Assembly: GCF_014839805.1 (NCBI RefSeq)
Contig: NC_051119.1
Span: 6,441,245 to 6,505,244, forward strand
DNA: 64,000 nucleotides
Direction: 5' to 3'
DNA from: Manduca sexta
Lineage: Eukaryota > Arthropoda > Insecta > Lepidoptera > Sphingidae
Shown here: one piece after another, positions 9,503 to 20,379 of the stretch
Position numbering within the stretch: the stretch's first letter is position 1
Layout of the letters: every line of letters starts with the position of its first letter
The notes under the pieces: model-generated
The model's input: the letters and a program-made list of their open reading frames with translations, nothing else
Told to the model about the DNA's origin: nothing
The model's database searches: none
Made by a program: the position numbers and the translations under genes

Positions 9503-10014
9503 TGTTTGTCGGTTCGATGGCTGTTCTGTTTCCTTAATTTTGGTGTTACATACATAGTATCACGCCTCTATACCACAGGGGCAGGTAGGGGCTATGGATT
9601 GCCACTTTGCACGATTCTGGTATACTTCTCTCACTTCCTCCACCTTCATCAATCTTTGCACACATTCCCGCCGAATGAGAGTACTTTTGACCTGGCCTTT
9701 ACTAAGAATGTCAGATATCTGACTTTCGAAGTTTCGGTGCGGTCGACCTCTCCCGACTCTTTCATCCACTTTCATCCAGTTTTTGTTTCGAATGACGAGA
9801 CTTACTTGTAGATCACCTGATGGTAAGCGATGCGACCGCCCATAAACAGTAGAAAACACCATCCAATACCTTGAATTACAAAGTATTATTTGGTGTTCCA
9901 CTGCGCTTGCTATCCTGAGACATGAAATAAGTCTTATTATATCCAGTAGTTATACTCGCTACGATGTAATGTTTGTCGTTTCAATGGCTGTTCTGTTTCC
10001 TTAATCTTGGTGTT
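9503..10014. repeat. 45-bp direct repeats bracketing 422 bp that include a Rep-B copy
   Basis: 9503-9547 and 9970-10014 share tgtttgtcg, atggctgttctgtttcctta and tggtgtt, with about three differences in 45. Between them lie a less AT-rich segment (9548-9783) and an antisense Rep-B. The repeat is too long for an ordinary target duplication. Confidence 0.8.
9784..9967 (-). mobile_element. Rep-B copy, truncated
   Basis: Carries acctgatggtaagcgatg, ccgcccataaacagtag, ttgaattacaaagtatt and gagacatgaaataagtc. It lacks the outer part with the ctcacatatgagagacc block. Confidence 0.8.
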
Positions 10015-11449
10015 GTCTTTTAGGGATAAGTAATTACTTAAAACTTTATTTTGCTTCATATTCCAAAACATTTTAAAGGTACAGAAATAATCGTACTCGA
10101 TCATTCTGGACAACTTCTATGCTATTTTTTTTTTATTTATTTATTTATTAGACGATACTATACTACTACATCAATCTATACTATAACATCAATTACAGTT
10201 TAAAATAGCATTTTGTAGAATAATTTTAGCAAGTAATTATTGTTTTTTTCTGGCACAAGTGACTAACTACATTCAATCTAAACTTTAGTAGAATCCGACA
10301 AGGTTATACAGCTTTGTTAGTTTTAATGTGATACGACTAATCTAATTGAACACCACCGCTTTTAATAAGGTCTAAAATCATCAAAATCTTATCTAAAACA
10401 ATCCTTATTCCATTAATCTTAAAGCATTACTTCATAAACGACTGAACCAAGCGCAAACGACACACATGAGACGTTTTTGCAAGATAGTGATATATTCGCA
10501 ACAATAAACTAAAGTTATTCTAGTTATTCCAGTAACTTCTTTGTATACCAGGCGAACGTTTAACTCGAGCTGACAAAGACAAACAGCTCTAATAGATGTT
10601 GCTTTGCATTTGAAATAACTCAAACTAGATATTTGTGAAAGGTATTTTCTCGCTTTAGGTACTTTGGACAACTCGATGCTCCTATTTCCGTACAATAAAT
10701 TAATTTTGTACATTATTATTTATTGATTCAAAAATAAACATAAATGTAAAAAATCGGACCTATTATAACTGATATTTAAAATATTAGATGAACTAAGTGT
10801 GAAAGCGTAGTAATTTATTTCTATCTCCCTCACACGCCAAAACCGTAATGCTATGACGTCACTGCGGCACTTGTGCAACCTTTATCTGTTATAATGTTAG
10901 ACACTACACCAGATTTCTAACGCCCAATGCTATGAACTTTTCGTTCTAACAATAAGGTGTTACATCTTTGTTTAGTACTTTTTTTATTGATCTCCAACAT
11001 AATGTACACCGATACATAGTAATAGTTAAATCATAATATTATAGATCAGCCTAGCTAAGTGCCATTGTAATTATAGGTGAAGACTGCATGCAATACGATA
11101 CAATTACAATAGCCAATAAATAGCTTTAGTTACAATAACCTGAAAAACATAATACTGCTTGACAGTAAATAGATCGACCAATTCTTATGCAATAGACCTA
11201 CCTACCTTCTTGTTCAACACTGTTTATATTATTTAAGATTAGTTTCTAGTTTGTGCAAGGTTATTGTATATTAGATTGTCACATCTAGTAATTCGGCTTT
11301 ATTGAGGTCTCCGTTATATCACCAGGTCGACCTTTTCTTTTCTCTTATAGCAGGTTAAAAGCGAATTGTACCATATGGTTTTCGCTGCCACTCATTATTC
11401 GATAGAGCTACTAACCAAGAAATCTATCTATATTCAACAGACATTTCGA
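10015..11449. other. 1.4-kb unannotated AT-rich stretch
   Basis: No repeat family is recognised. A 93-codon minus-strand frame (10432-10713) has no recognisable domain. A perfect TGACGTCA lies at 10854-10861. No gene can be supported. Confidence 0.5.
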
Positions 11450-11525
11450 GACGGAATGCACGTGGCGAAAATTGGGTGAATTAGTTACATCTCTGCCTAC
11501 CCTTATGGGTAAGAGGCATGTATAT
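11450..11525 (+). repeat. SINE-F 3' fragment
   Basis: ggaatgcacgtggcgaaaat and ctctgcctacccttatgggt match the 3' half of the full SINE-F at 23197-23462. Confidence 0.7.
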
Positions 11526-11772
11526 TTGCTTGAAGTGATCCGATACTCACCCAAGTTACGTAACACGTGACGGAGAAAATCCGTTCGAATATTATTTGCG
11601 AAGCTGAGTGATACGGTATTCATTCCCGCCTGAACGGCGACAATGGTATCTTATACGTTGTTGTATAAATAAATGGCGAGACGGGCAAGCTTGTCTGATA
11701 ATTACAATCATGTGAGTCATTTGTGAGGGGAGTACACGTGTAGCCCCGTCTCCGGAACGAATCAAAAATGAA

Positions 11773-12049
11773 ATGATAATGGGATCAAAATTAAACTATT
11801 TTTCGGATTTTATCGCGGTTTTAATTATTTTAGTTTTCTCCAGACGTTTCGAAGCCTTTGAAGCCTTCATGGTCACGGAGGGGGACGGGGGGGGGGGGGG
11901 GCTAAAGAACCACCTGACTACGAAGGCTGCAAAGTCTTTGAAACGTCGGGAGAAAACTAAAACATTAAATTCGCGATAGAATCCGAAAAATAGTTTAATT
12001 TTAATGTCTAACATTCGTGTAAACATAAGAAATCATTATGATAATGGGA
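11773..12049. mobile_element. Complete FB-E foldback element, G-run in the loop, 12-bp flanking repeats
   Basis: The left arm (11790-11878) and right arm (11917-11999) are near-perfect inverted repeats. Shared motifs are actatttttcggattttatc, gttttctcc, gacgtttcgaag and gaagcc. The loop region contains an uninterrupted run of 15 G (11887-11901). The flanks carry a perfect 12-bp repeat atgataatggga (11773-11784 and 12038-12049), the likely target duplication. The open frames on both strands are consequences of the palindrome. Confidence 0.85.
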
Positions 12050-12177
12050 ACTATTGAACACAGAGGTTTTATTATGGTTAAGCATATACAAATAACAGCG
12101 CGATTTTTATTTGGAAAAAATATCGACGTTTGAAAGGCTAATTAACTTAAGCGACCTTTTTTTGTGATACTAAGTTT

Positions 12178-12382
12178 CATCATCATCATTTCAGCCGGGA
12201 ATCGTCCACTGCTGGACAATGGCCTCCCCCATTGAGCGCCACAGGGACCGGTTCTGGGCCGCCCTCATCCATCGGACTCCGGCGACCCTCACCAGATCGT
12301 TGGTCCATCTCGTGGGGGCCTACGCTGCGTCTTCCGGTTCGAGGTCGCCACTCCAGAACTTTTCCGCCCCAACGTCCATCAG
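12178..12382 (-). pseudogene. RTE-like LINE (family 2) 3' end, antisense
   Basis: On the minus strand this is the ORF2 C-terminus of a second RTE-like family (the ...WTDDL...AG..WM..AQ...LWRS.GEAYVQQW type), followed by a (atg)n tail that appears here as the catcatcat run at 12178. It extends slightly further 5' than the copy at 21306. A deletion and substitutions break the frame, so it is a dead fragment. Confidence 0.75.
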
Positions 12383-12385
12383 TTC

Positions 12386-12649
12386 ATACATAATTAAAAA
12401 ACAGCACATTTTACTGTTTTTTAAACCTAGTTGAAAAAATTCGAAAATAAATCTACTTAAGTCAATTAGCCTTTCAACCGACAATATATATTATTTAGTA
12501 CTTACTTATAGTATGTACAGACGCACCTCCCTAAAAGTATTCTTGGCGGCGCACATGATCACAATTTCCCATAAACGGTAATAAAACTATCGGAGTTTTT
12601 AATGAGCACGATCTCGCCTTGTCAAGAAACGAAAGAAATACAAAACAAA
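12386..12649. other. Unannotated stretch
   Basis: AT-rich. No repeat copy or exon signal is recognised. Confidence 0.5.
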
Positions 12650-12750
12650 CACACATCACGCCTTTATTCTCCAAACGGGTAGGCAGAGGTGCAACCAGAT
12701 TTCCACTATGCTTGTACCGTCCCATGATGTAATAAGGGGCAAGTAGGTCT
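12650..12750 (-). repeat. SINE-F 3' fragment
   Basis: caaacgggtaggcagaggtg and ccgtcccatgatgtaataag match the antisense of SINE-F. Confidence 0.75.
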
Positions 12751-13205
12751 TTATATAAAAAAATCTATTTCTCTTTTACGGAAAAAAATAATAATAATTA
12801 ATGTCGAATTGTCTCCGTTATATTCAACAAAATTAACAGATATGATCAATAGATTTAATTATATAAGAAGACCTATTGCTTGAATTTTCTTCCATAGTAC
12901 AATTTGGTTCAACCACCCAAGACAAGAGAGTCCTAAAGTACATAAAATAGAAGACCCGCATAACGGTCAAACCAGTTTAAAATACAACACCACAACAGCG
13001 ATTTATTGTCGGACCTTCTTAGTTTAGCGAATGGAGTTGTTTTAGATAAATAGTTACTGGCGAGGATCGGTTTCCTTCGATTTAGTGGGAAATGTACGGT
13101 AAAGTGAAACGCGATACGACAGCAACACTTAGGGTTGCGTCTGAAAAATGGTGTGTTTATTTTTATAAGGCGCAAATATGGGACTTAATATGGTTGGTAT
13201 AATGT
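12751..13205. other. Unannotated stretch
   Basis: No recognised repeat. An 80-codon minus-strand frame (12933-13175) shows no domain and is not called. Confidence 0.5.
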
Positions 13206-13214
13206 GGGCAATAT

Positions 13215-13385
13215 CTCTTCCTGACTGCCTGGCGCAGTTGTTATCGTACACAGACGACTACCATGCTGAGCTCCTGGCTTCGAATCGCAGAACGAGCTAG
13301 AAAAGATTGTGACTCTGTTTTTCTATCTTAAAAATTTGTCAGTCGCAGCTCGGAGTCAGGAAGTTGGCGGTGTGATACCTCCGTA
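13215..13385 (+). mobile_element. Old SINE-F-like copy with tRNA-like head
   Basis: ctgactgcctggcgcagttg and a B-box-like ggcttcgaatcgc parallel the SINE-F head at 23197. Downstream gtcagtcgcagctcggagtc echoes the atcagcccggagtctgg block. Divergence is high. Confidence 0.55.
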
Positions 13386-13954
13386 CCTCGAACAGCAAGT
13401 AAAGCCGTTGAACATGCCCCTGATCTCTCTCCGGTCATGTCGGATTGCTGTCTCATCGGGCTACGAGAGTGAAGGAACAGAGAGTGAACCTATGTATTGC
13501 GCAAACACTTGTGCACTGTAATATTTGTTTTAACAAGATTCATAACCAAATTTTACGGGACTATTTCATTGCTTGTATGAAAATATTTTTAGATAAAAGT
13601 ACAGTACTGGCCACAATGAGAGGAAAAAGTATTTTGCTTTATTAAGATAGAAGCATCATATTTTGACCACAAAACGTACGCAAAATATTTCACATCACGG
13701 TTTTATTAAACGCTCTCCCGGATACCACGGATTTTTATTTTTATGACGTCAGTAAATGTTACCGGTTGCTTTGTGACGTCATCGCCATTTACCAAACCTC
13801 CACGCTATATAGAATAAATATTTTTTTTTTGGAAATTAATCTACATTTTTGTTGTACGTATTCCCAATTACTACTTTCTAATACAATCACAGCAGTACCT
13901 TCTCTGTACTAAAAAGTGGAGTCGAGTCTGTATTAAAGATTATCTAATGAGACA
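13386..13954. other. Unannotated stretch with two CRE palindromes
   Basis: Two perfect TGACGTCA motifs lie 30 bp apart (13744-13751, 13774-13781) beside accggttgc. No credible coding frame or repeat copy is seen. Confidence 0.5.
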
Positions 13955-14075
13955 TGGTTGTCCGCCGCCAGTTGACATAATTATGCCGGCCTGTGTTTAA
14001 CGGGTATAAACAGGCTGACCCTGATCGCGAAACACTTCAACAAGTTATATGCCTTGAGCACGATGGTCACCATCT
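13955..14075 (+). repeat. Rep-C fragment
   Basis: Carries cagttgacataattatgccggcctg and cacgatggtcaccatc of Rep-C, eroded at both ends. Confidence 0.75.
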
Positions 14076-14079
14076 AAGC

Positions 14080-14649
14080 TAATATACATACAGCATTTCT
14101 TCGTAAGTAACAGACCAAAAATCCCATAGTTATCCAAGCTTGATATCTCACCATCATTTATGCAATAAAAATCGAAGAACAAATATATTCCATTAAGCAC
14201 AGCCCTTATATCAAACAGATAACAATGGATAAGTAGCTAATTAAAAGTCGGTACGTGGAAATAATCAGGAAATCGCTCCGACATAATCTTGAAAAGCAAT
14301 CAGTATGTAAATACAGGACGTGGCATGCGTTAGTCATTTGTTCAGATTTCATTAATTTAATCAATAGGTCCCATTGTGGATTCTGTTCGAGTTTGATAAG
14401 AGGTATTGAGTCGACGAGTGATTTTGAAGGAGGCTGAGGTTTGGAGATTTGAATGTTAGTTGTGGTAGTTATTGAAGATGATAATGGATTCTATGAAAAT
14501 TATTTAAATCGAGAAGTGTTTGATGATTTAAATTTTCTCATATTGATTCGCGTATAAGCCAACACGCAGTTAAACCTTTTTTGTTTTTTTGTTCTGAAAC
14601 TCTTCGGAAAGGTTGGAAATATATAATTATAAGAATTAAGACTATATTA
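14080..14649. other. Unannotated AT-rich stretch
   Basis: No family copy or exon-like signal is recognised. Confidence 0.5.
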
Positions 14650-14845
14650 TAAATCTTTTTTTTTCTTCTTTCCTGCCAGCCTGAGCTGATTTCTTTGTAG
14701 TCTTTCATTTATTTTATGTCCAATATATAAATGTCAGTAGTTATATGATCGACTTAATTTCAATAATAATTAAATATTCTCATTGTACTTAACTTATCAT
14801 AAGCGCAACTATGTTTGCCTACGCGATAAATGAAACATTTTATTT
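14650..14845 (+). repeat. Rep-Q copy
   Basis: Matches in reverse 21645-21840: tttcctgccagcc.gagct, cttt.atttattttat, aataattaaa.attctcat and cttat.a.gcgcaactatgtt.gcctac. The class is unknown. Confidence 0.65.
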
Positions 14846-15144
14846 TATAAACTAACGTACCAAAATCTAAAGTCAAAAAAAATATTTCAAAATCGGTCCA
14901 AAATTGACGGAGAATTCGGTGAATATACAAAAACATACATACAATTGCATGTATAATACTACTTCCTTTTTTTGAGTCGATTAACACTTAGAGTGCTTAG
15001 GGCGGTCGCTTCGAAACCTGCTGTGGAATGGGTGCAAATAATTGTGCCACTTTATTTGTTTTATTAAATTATTTATTTAAGTTAGTATAAATTGTTAAGC
15101 CTTCGTTTTATTTTGTGATTGTATAATATATTACTTTCCAGAAA
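14846..15144. other. AT-rich stretch with a Helitron-like scrap
   Basis: About 14890-14950 (tcaaaatcggtccaaaattg and aaacatacatacaattgc) resembles the conserved internal part of Helitron-type repeats, in antisense. The rest is unannotated. Confidence 0.35.
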
Positions 15145-15458
15145 GATTTTTTTGATTGCTTTGAATCACGAGACGAGATCCCGGTTCGTCTAATGATAAG
15201 CGATACGACCGCCCATAAATAGTAGAAACACCATCCGACACCTTGAATTACAAAGTATTGTTTGTTATTCCATTGCGCTCGCCATCCTGAGACGTGAGAT
15301 GTTAAGTGTCACTATGTCCAATATTTACACTGGCTACAATATCCTCCAAACCGGAACACAAGAGTGAATACACACTACTGCTTGGCGGCAGAAATAGCCA
15401 TTGCGGTGGTACCTACCCAGGCAAACTCTCACATATGAGAGACCTACCACCAGTAAGT
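15145..15458 (-). mobile_element. Rep-B, near full length
   Basis: All blocks are present: tttgattgctttgaatcacg (reverse of the A-rich tail), acgagacgagatcccg, ccgcccataaatagtag, cttcgg-type spacer, aaccggaacacaagagtg, ggcggcagaaatagcc and ctcacatatgagagacctac. The open frame at 15306-15533 is a chance frame across it. Confidence 0.85.
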
Positions 15459-15834
15459 CTTAAAGGTTTTCCAATAAGTAATATTCTTACAAGCACGATT
15501 TCACCATTTTTAGCCGAACATACTTTCATCTAAGACCAAGTCGAGTGATTTGACATTCGCCCTCATCGAAAACCGATTGACCCCGCATTTTGCGAAAAGC
15601 GGCCGCTCGTAAAATCTTCATGAAAGGTACGCATGTACCTGTCGTTTTATTTCGATGTAAAAACTGACGAACCCTCATGTCCTTGACACGTCTATATGGG
15701 TTCAGCACGCGTTTATAGTTCGGTATTGATAAATTAAAAAAGGGACCAAAATCATGGGACTTATGTGCAGTTTATGAGGCGAAAATATTTTATATTGCAA
15801 GCGAAATAATTTAAACGTTTTTTTTGTAATCATA
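15459..15834. other. Unannotated stretch
   Basis: Mixed composition with no recognised repeat or exon. Confidence 0.5.
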
Positions 15835-16000
15835 ACTGGCTTCTGCCTGCATCGCCACGCGCGTAAAAAATCCGGGACAAAACTAGCCTATAACACTTAA
15901 GAGTGCTACTTCCTATTAGTGAAAAAGTTTTCAAAATCGGTTTAGTATTTCCTGAGATTAGCGCGTTTAAACAAACTCTCCAGCTAACTACATATCATCT
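15835..16000 (-). mobile_element. Worn Helitron-like copy (H type)
   Basis: tggcttctgcctgcatcgcc and ccacgcgcg at one end, then cacttcc-type and tcaaaatcggtttagtattt blocks, reflect the antisense pattern of Helitron-like repeats. Another partial copy of the same subtype is at 62517-62582. The CTAG terminus is mutated to CTGG. Confidence 0.5.
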
Positions 16001-16257
16001 ATATTTATTTATTGTTCAAAGACAAACAGAATCAACAAAACAGTAACAAAATTTTAAAAGCATTTCCTTTAGTTGCCACGGCATGCTTAGAATTGCAAGA
16101 AAAAAACATTAAAATGAGTTATAATGTTGACAATGTTAAAACTATATTATATTATAATACAGATTAATGACAATTTAAACTGTACTTAATGCTTATACTG
16201 AACTGAAACATAACGGAATTTACTCTTATTTATATTTATCCTACTTTATATAATCTA

Positions 16258-16559
16258 CTAGCTTCGCCCGCGTGAAGGAGTTTTCAGGATAAAAGTCCCA
16301 TTGAATATTTTCCTGGGATAGTAGCCTATAACCTTCCCAGGGTCTTAGACTATCTCCATACCAAATTCCGTTTTGTTACACCTCGATTTATGTCACGTCC
16401 CGTTCCCGTGGGAACGGGATAAAAAGTATCCTATGTCCGTCACCTGGTTGTAAGCTACATCCCCACCAATTTTCAGCCAAATCGGTTCATCCGTTCTTGA
16501 GTTATAAATAGTGTAACTAACACAACTTTCTTTTATATATATAGATAATAATATTAGGA
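16258..16559 (-). mobile_element. Helitron-H, intact ends
   Basis: Read on the minus strand it starts TCCTAATATTATTATC and ends with a GC hairpin (ttcacgcgggcgaagCTAG), abutting T. Insertion between A and T and a CTAG terminus are Helitron hallmarks. The inside holds gcctataaccttcccagg and ctatctccataccaaattcc, shared with copies at 33360, 48708 and 62203. There is no Rep/helicase frame, so it is non-autonomous. Confidence 0.8.
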
Positions 16560-16940
16560 TAACAATATTTTTGTGTGGGTATGTGTGGCATGACCAATAC
16601 TTTACACTATAAAACACTGACCCTTTGACATATCCAACTACTTGGTCATTAACTCTTGTACCTATTGGATTGTGATATGGTTGAGCCGCTTGGTGTCTCC
16701 TCAACATCAGCTAAGGGCAAGGGTGCGGTTTGCGTAAAATTATTCATCCGACCTTTGTAGCTTAGTTAGGAGATGCCGCCTCTTTGCATGTATTACTGGC
16801 CGTTATGCTCCGTTTGTTCGAAACGGGCATTCGACTGTCATTAATTTTATATATATGAAAATTTCTTCACGTCACAAATATTTTACGTTTTTCCTACTAT
16901 CCACATCAATCCTAATTCCCTTTTAATTTTCTTCCCTTCC
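16560..16940. other. Unannotated stretch
   Basis: A 104-codon minus-strand frame starts here (16393-16707) but half of it is antisense to the Helitron, so it is not called. Confidence 0.5.
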
Positions 16941-17162
16941 TCATCGATCCTCGCACCTCATCCTGCCACATCGCCCGTGGACGGCAACCGGAGCATCGCC
17001 TGGTATCCCGGACCTCCTCTGCGGTGTGCGCCTCCTGACTTTGGCTGCAAGATCGGTGAGTAATTTTTGCGCAGTATTACCTGGTAGCCCTTGCTCTCCT
17101 CCCTTGAGGGGACACCGTAGGTAGTACCTGCTCGGCCTTGCATTTCCTTGGCCCTCGATCAT
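16941..17162. other. GC-rich, repeat-like block
   Basis: About 220 bp of clearly higher GC content. It is open in two overlapping minus-strand frames and contains gcctggtatcccgg and ggtagcccttgctctcctcc. It resembles a fragment of a GC-rich retroelement, but only one copy lies in the window and I recognise no domain. Confidence 0.35.
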
Positions 17163-17650
17163 TCATTTTTTTTTCTCGTTGGTTGGACTATTTACACGCC
17201 CAACCAACTTTGTAAAAGTATTCCTTTTAAATAAGTGATATATTTTATATTTATCAAAATCGCTTCTAGTCGTAACAATATTAATACACCAATTTTTATG
17301 TCTAAGCTACGACGAAAAGCACTTTCTTCATAAATTAGCATAATAGTACTTATTAAGTACCAATTCTTTTTACGTTGAAAATCTCTGTATTAAAGTAAAA
17401 ATCTCGACTAAGAAGTCTAAACGCTATATTTCAGTTTTAGGTTCAATTAGTGCTTAATGGAGTCTAGACATTAGCATAGTGATTGCGATACTATTTGCGT
17501 TATTTTAATGAGATTTGGTGGATGTCGGTGAAGGCTAAATTTGAATTTTGTTTAACTATACAAATAAATAAAATTGTCTTTTTGTTCGAAATATTATATG
17601 TCATTACTTAAATATATATAAAAACTTATGTTCGGAATTTGACCGTCGAA
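17163..17650. other. Unannotated AT-rich stretch
   Basis: Begins with a caaccaac/gttggttg inverted pair at 17180-17210. Nothing else is recognised. Confidence 0.5.
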
Positions 17651-18100
17651 TCCTACTAATATTATAAATGCGAAAGTTTGTGAGGATGGATGTATGTATG
17701 TTTGTTCCTCTTTCATAAAAAAACTACTGAACGGATTTGGATGAAATTTTACAGTAATATTGGTTATAAATCAGAATAACACATAGGCTACAATTTATAA
17801 TGACTTTGTGTAATTTGGTCATAATAAAACGATACATACATATCTAGTAAGTCGGAAAAAATTGCCTTCTTGGCGTACGCTGCCTAAACCGTAAGAGTTA
17901 GACAAAGATGATGTACCGTAGGATTGTTTGTCTTAAATAGTTCTAAATAAAAGTCTGCGACAGCATATGACTACCTTTTATGTGGAAGCCACTATGACCA
18001 AGATAGTGAGCCATAAATATAATTAAATCGGATCCTTTTTTCGCGGGACTTTTATTCCGGAAAACTCCTTCACGCGGGCGAAGCCGCGAGCAAAAGCTAG
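17651..18100 (+). mobile_element. Lep1-type Helitron-G, complete, 450 bp
   Basis: It starts TCCTACTAATATTATAAATG immediately after an A and ends cgcgggcgaagccgcgagc then aaaagCTAG immediately before a T. Both termini, the 3' hairpin and the AT target fit the Helitron rule. Inside is ctgaacggatttggatgaaa. It has about 200 bp of extra centre relative to the 250-bp copy at 26724. No coding capacity, so it is mobilised in trans by an autonomous Helitron. Confidence 0.9.
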
Positions 18101-18720
18101 TTATATATCTTTGTAACACATCTTATGCATAAATTTCGTTTTTCTGTTCTCTATACGAGTTTTATTTATACAAACTCTCTCACACCTCCGTGCGCAAAAT
18201 TATTACGTTCGCGCAATATATTTATCTGGTTTATTGTAGAAACGACTTTGCTTAATTTTACAATTAATCGCTTTCCATTAGGATGACATGAATCAGATCT
18301 TCACATCAAAAAATTTTTTTATCTGTGGATCTGATCTAATTATTAAATAACAAAACCGCTTTAGACAAAACTCATTCGCAGGTAGATGATAAAAAAAATT
18401 CTATGCGAATATAATTTATCGCAAAAAGGTCTATGCGACATACAGCGATTATACAGCCAAAACCGCGAGCAAAAGCCGGTTATAAAATGACGTCAAATTA
18501 ATAACCGACTAAAAGCACTTTATTTTATGAGATGGAAGTGGCCACGTGACTCGCTGATATTAATGCGAGAGGAAAGTAATTTCACAAAAATAAATGAGAA
18601 AAGTAAATTATAGTGGAATCTACTAGTAAGTGGGTCACTTGGTGGTAAGCTACTGACTTGACTAAATTGCTAAACTAAACTCCTTTAATGTACTTTATAC
18701 ATCTTCCTTCTTACTCTTGC
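18101..18720. other. Unannotated stretch with a Helitron 3' scrap
   Basis: 18459-18480 (aaaccgcgagcaaaagccgg) is an eroded Helitron-G 3' end with CTAG lost. A TGACGTCA lies at 18488-18495. The remainder is AT-rich. Confidence 0.45.
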
Positions 18721-18934
18721 TTACAAAGGCGGCATAAGAGGGAGGCGAACCGGGCATCCGTCCAAGCCCCGAGCTTACAGGGGCCTCGCGCAGTGCCTTG
18801 AAGGACTTCTTTTTACAATCTTACCGACGGAGCTGTAAAACCTGGGGAATATTTATTTCTCTGGGGCCTCGCGTTCTTTTTTTTTTGCTTTCTCCTGAAC
18901 CTTCACCTCGTTTAGGTCCGCCACTGCTTACTTA
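18721..18934. other. GC-moderate block ending in ggtccgccactg
   Basis: Contains gggcatccgtccaagccccg and two copies of ggggcctcgcg (18780, 18863). The terminal ggtccgccactg resembles the end of DNA-transposon MITEs, but the opposite end was not found. Confidence 0.3.
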
Positions 18935-19192
18935 TCCTCCTAATTATAAATACGATAGCATGTTAAAATGTTTGTTTGAAGTAAACGCAGAAACAACTGA
19001 ACGAATTTGGATGAACTTTAGCAAACGGGTAGACTATGCTCTGGATTACCACATAGGCTACTTTTTGTCCTGGTAATTTGCTCCCATGGAAAACAATGGA
19101 TGTTTTACACATATCTTTTTAGACAGATGGCGCTGGCATCGTACAGTGTTTTAGGGACTTTTCACTCGGGCGACGCTGCGAGAAACACCTAG
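18935..19192 (+). mobile_element. Lep1-type Helitron, G2 subtype, 258 bp
   Basis: Starts TCCTCCTAATTATAAATACG after A and ends cactcgggcgacgctgcgag then aaacacCTAG before T. The hairpin has mutated but the CTAG|T end is kept. Internal blocks (gaagtaaacgcagaa, tggatgaactttagca, agatggcgctggcatcgtac) are shared with 4390 and 42237. The open frame across its left half is not coding. Confidence 0.8.
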
Positions 19193-19849
19193 TGCATAAT
19201 ATAATAAAGAGATAATAAAGAAAAAGAAATGACCACTCAATAACAATAATTTGATGGCTTCTACGCGATGCCTTAATCTACATTTCATATAAAAAATCCA
19301 CTGATACTGAATCTCAAGATTATACTTCACACGAACTGTGTAAAAATAAATATTAGGTCCTTACAAATACATGTTTTCAAAACTCAAATGTGCCAGTTAA
19401 ATGCATTTATAAATTTGAATTTGAAATTCTTAACCAAAGAGGAGATATTTCAGACCAAACTGGCCAGTACGACAAAACGCCAATATCGTTATATGTAAGA
19501 CTAAGGACCTAATATAATTGTTATGCGACTATGAAAAATTGCCAGCATTAAAGCATGTATTTAATTTAGCCCGAGTTTTAATAACGTTTAAAATAGCGCC
19601 AAGTTCGCTAACCACGTTCGAGATGTATGTACAGAATCTAAATTAAGTTTTAGGTTTTGCGCTCACGTGCAGTGTCCGGGACGTGGCGAGTCAGTGCATT
19701 GTTTTATCCACCGTACGGGGGAATGTGGGTCATAATATATATTTTATATACATATTTTTTGGGTATATGCTGGACTATATGTCGGGTACTTTGAAATAAC
19801 GATCATGCAAAACTAGTTGAGATGTCAGTCTAAGTATAAATAGGGCTTT
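19193..19849. other. Unannotated AT-rich stretch
   Basis: A small less AT-rich patch at 19660-19735 (cgctcacgtgcagtgtccgg) contains a TCAGT but has no other promoter features. No repeat is recognised. Confidence 0.5.
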
Positions 19850-20070
19850 TCTTTTTTTATAGGGACACGACAAAGCGACCTCTATGCTCGGAATGGGGTT
19901 TAAAATGTTGACTGACGAGAGATTACCTCTGGATAGCCAACATAATTATGCCGGCCTGTTGGAATCGGATATATACAGGCTCATCCCGGACCGCGATATA
20001 CTTACGTGGTCCACTATGGCGGGTTTTAACACTTTATGAACGGTAGTCGCTATCTGGGCGAATATAAAAA
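19850..20070 (+). repeat. Rep-C copy
   Basis: Carries gggacacgacaaagcgacc, ttgactgacgagagatta, ataattatgccggcctgttgg, acttacgtggtccactatgg and ggcgggttttaacac, in family order. Confidence 0.85.
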
Positions 20071-20179
20071 TACAAAGTGGTGTACATGGGCATTTAGTAT
20101 TTATATATCATAGCTATTTTTAATGAAATAAATAAATTTTGTTTCCATTTTTGGAACAAATAATAAATAATAATCATGC

Positions 20180-20378
20180 AACGTTAAAAATTACGAATTA
20201 AAAAAAAATCTTATTCAATTACCATTTTTTTCTCACACTATTTACGTTAGAAACTCGTACAACTCACTAGTTTACCATGCAACCTTATGCGTTACGAAAT
20301 TTAAAAAACGAACGTTCCCTTTTCAATTAACATTTTTTTTTCTCATAATGTACGTTAAAAACTCGCGTAACTCGCCGA
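20180..20378. repeat. Two ~107-bp diverged tandem repeats
   Basis: ttcaattaccatttttttctcac with acgttagaaactcgtacaac (to about 20268) is repeated as ttcaattaacattttttttt with acgttaaaaactcgcgtaac (to about 20375). Confidence 0.7.
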
Positions 20379-20379
20379 C

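Noticed and set aside
10432..10713. 93-codon minus-strand open frame
   Set aside because: No recognisable domain, AT-rich codons and no splice or promoter context. Frames of this length are expected by chance in 64 kb.
17040..17075. Exon boundary at gatcg|gtgagt with a nearby gcag
   Set aside because: The implied intron is under 25 nt, and the block resembles a GC-rich repeat fragment.
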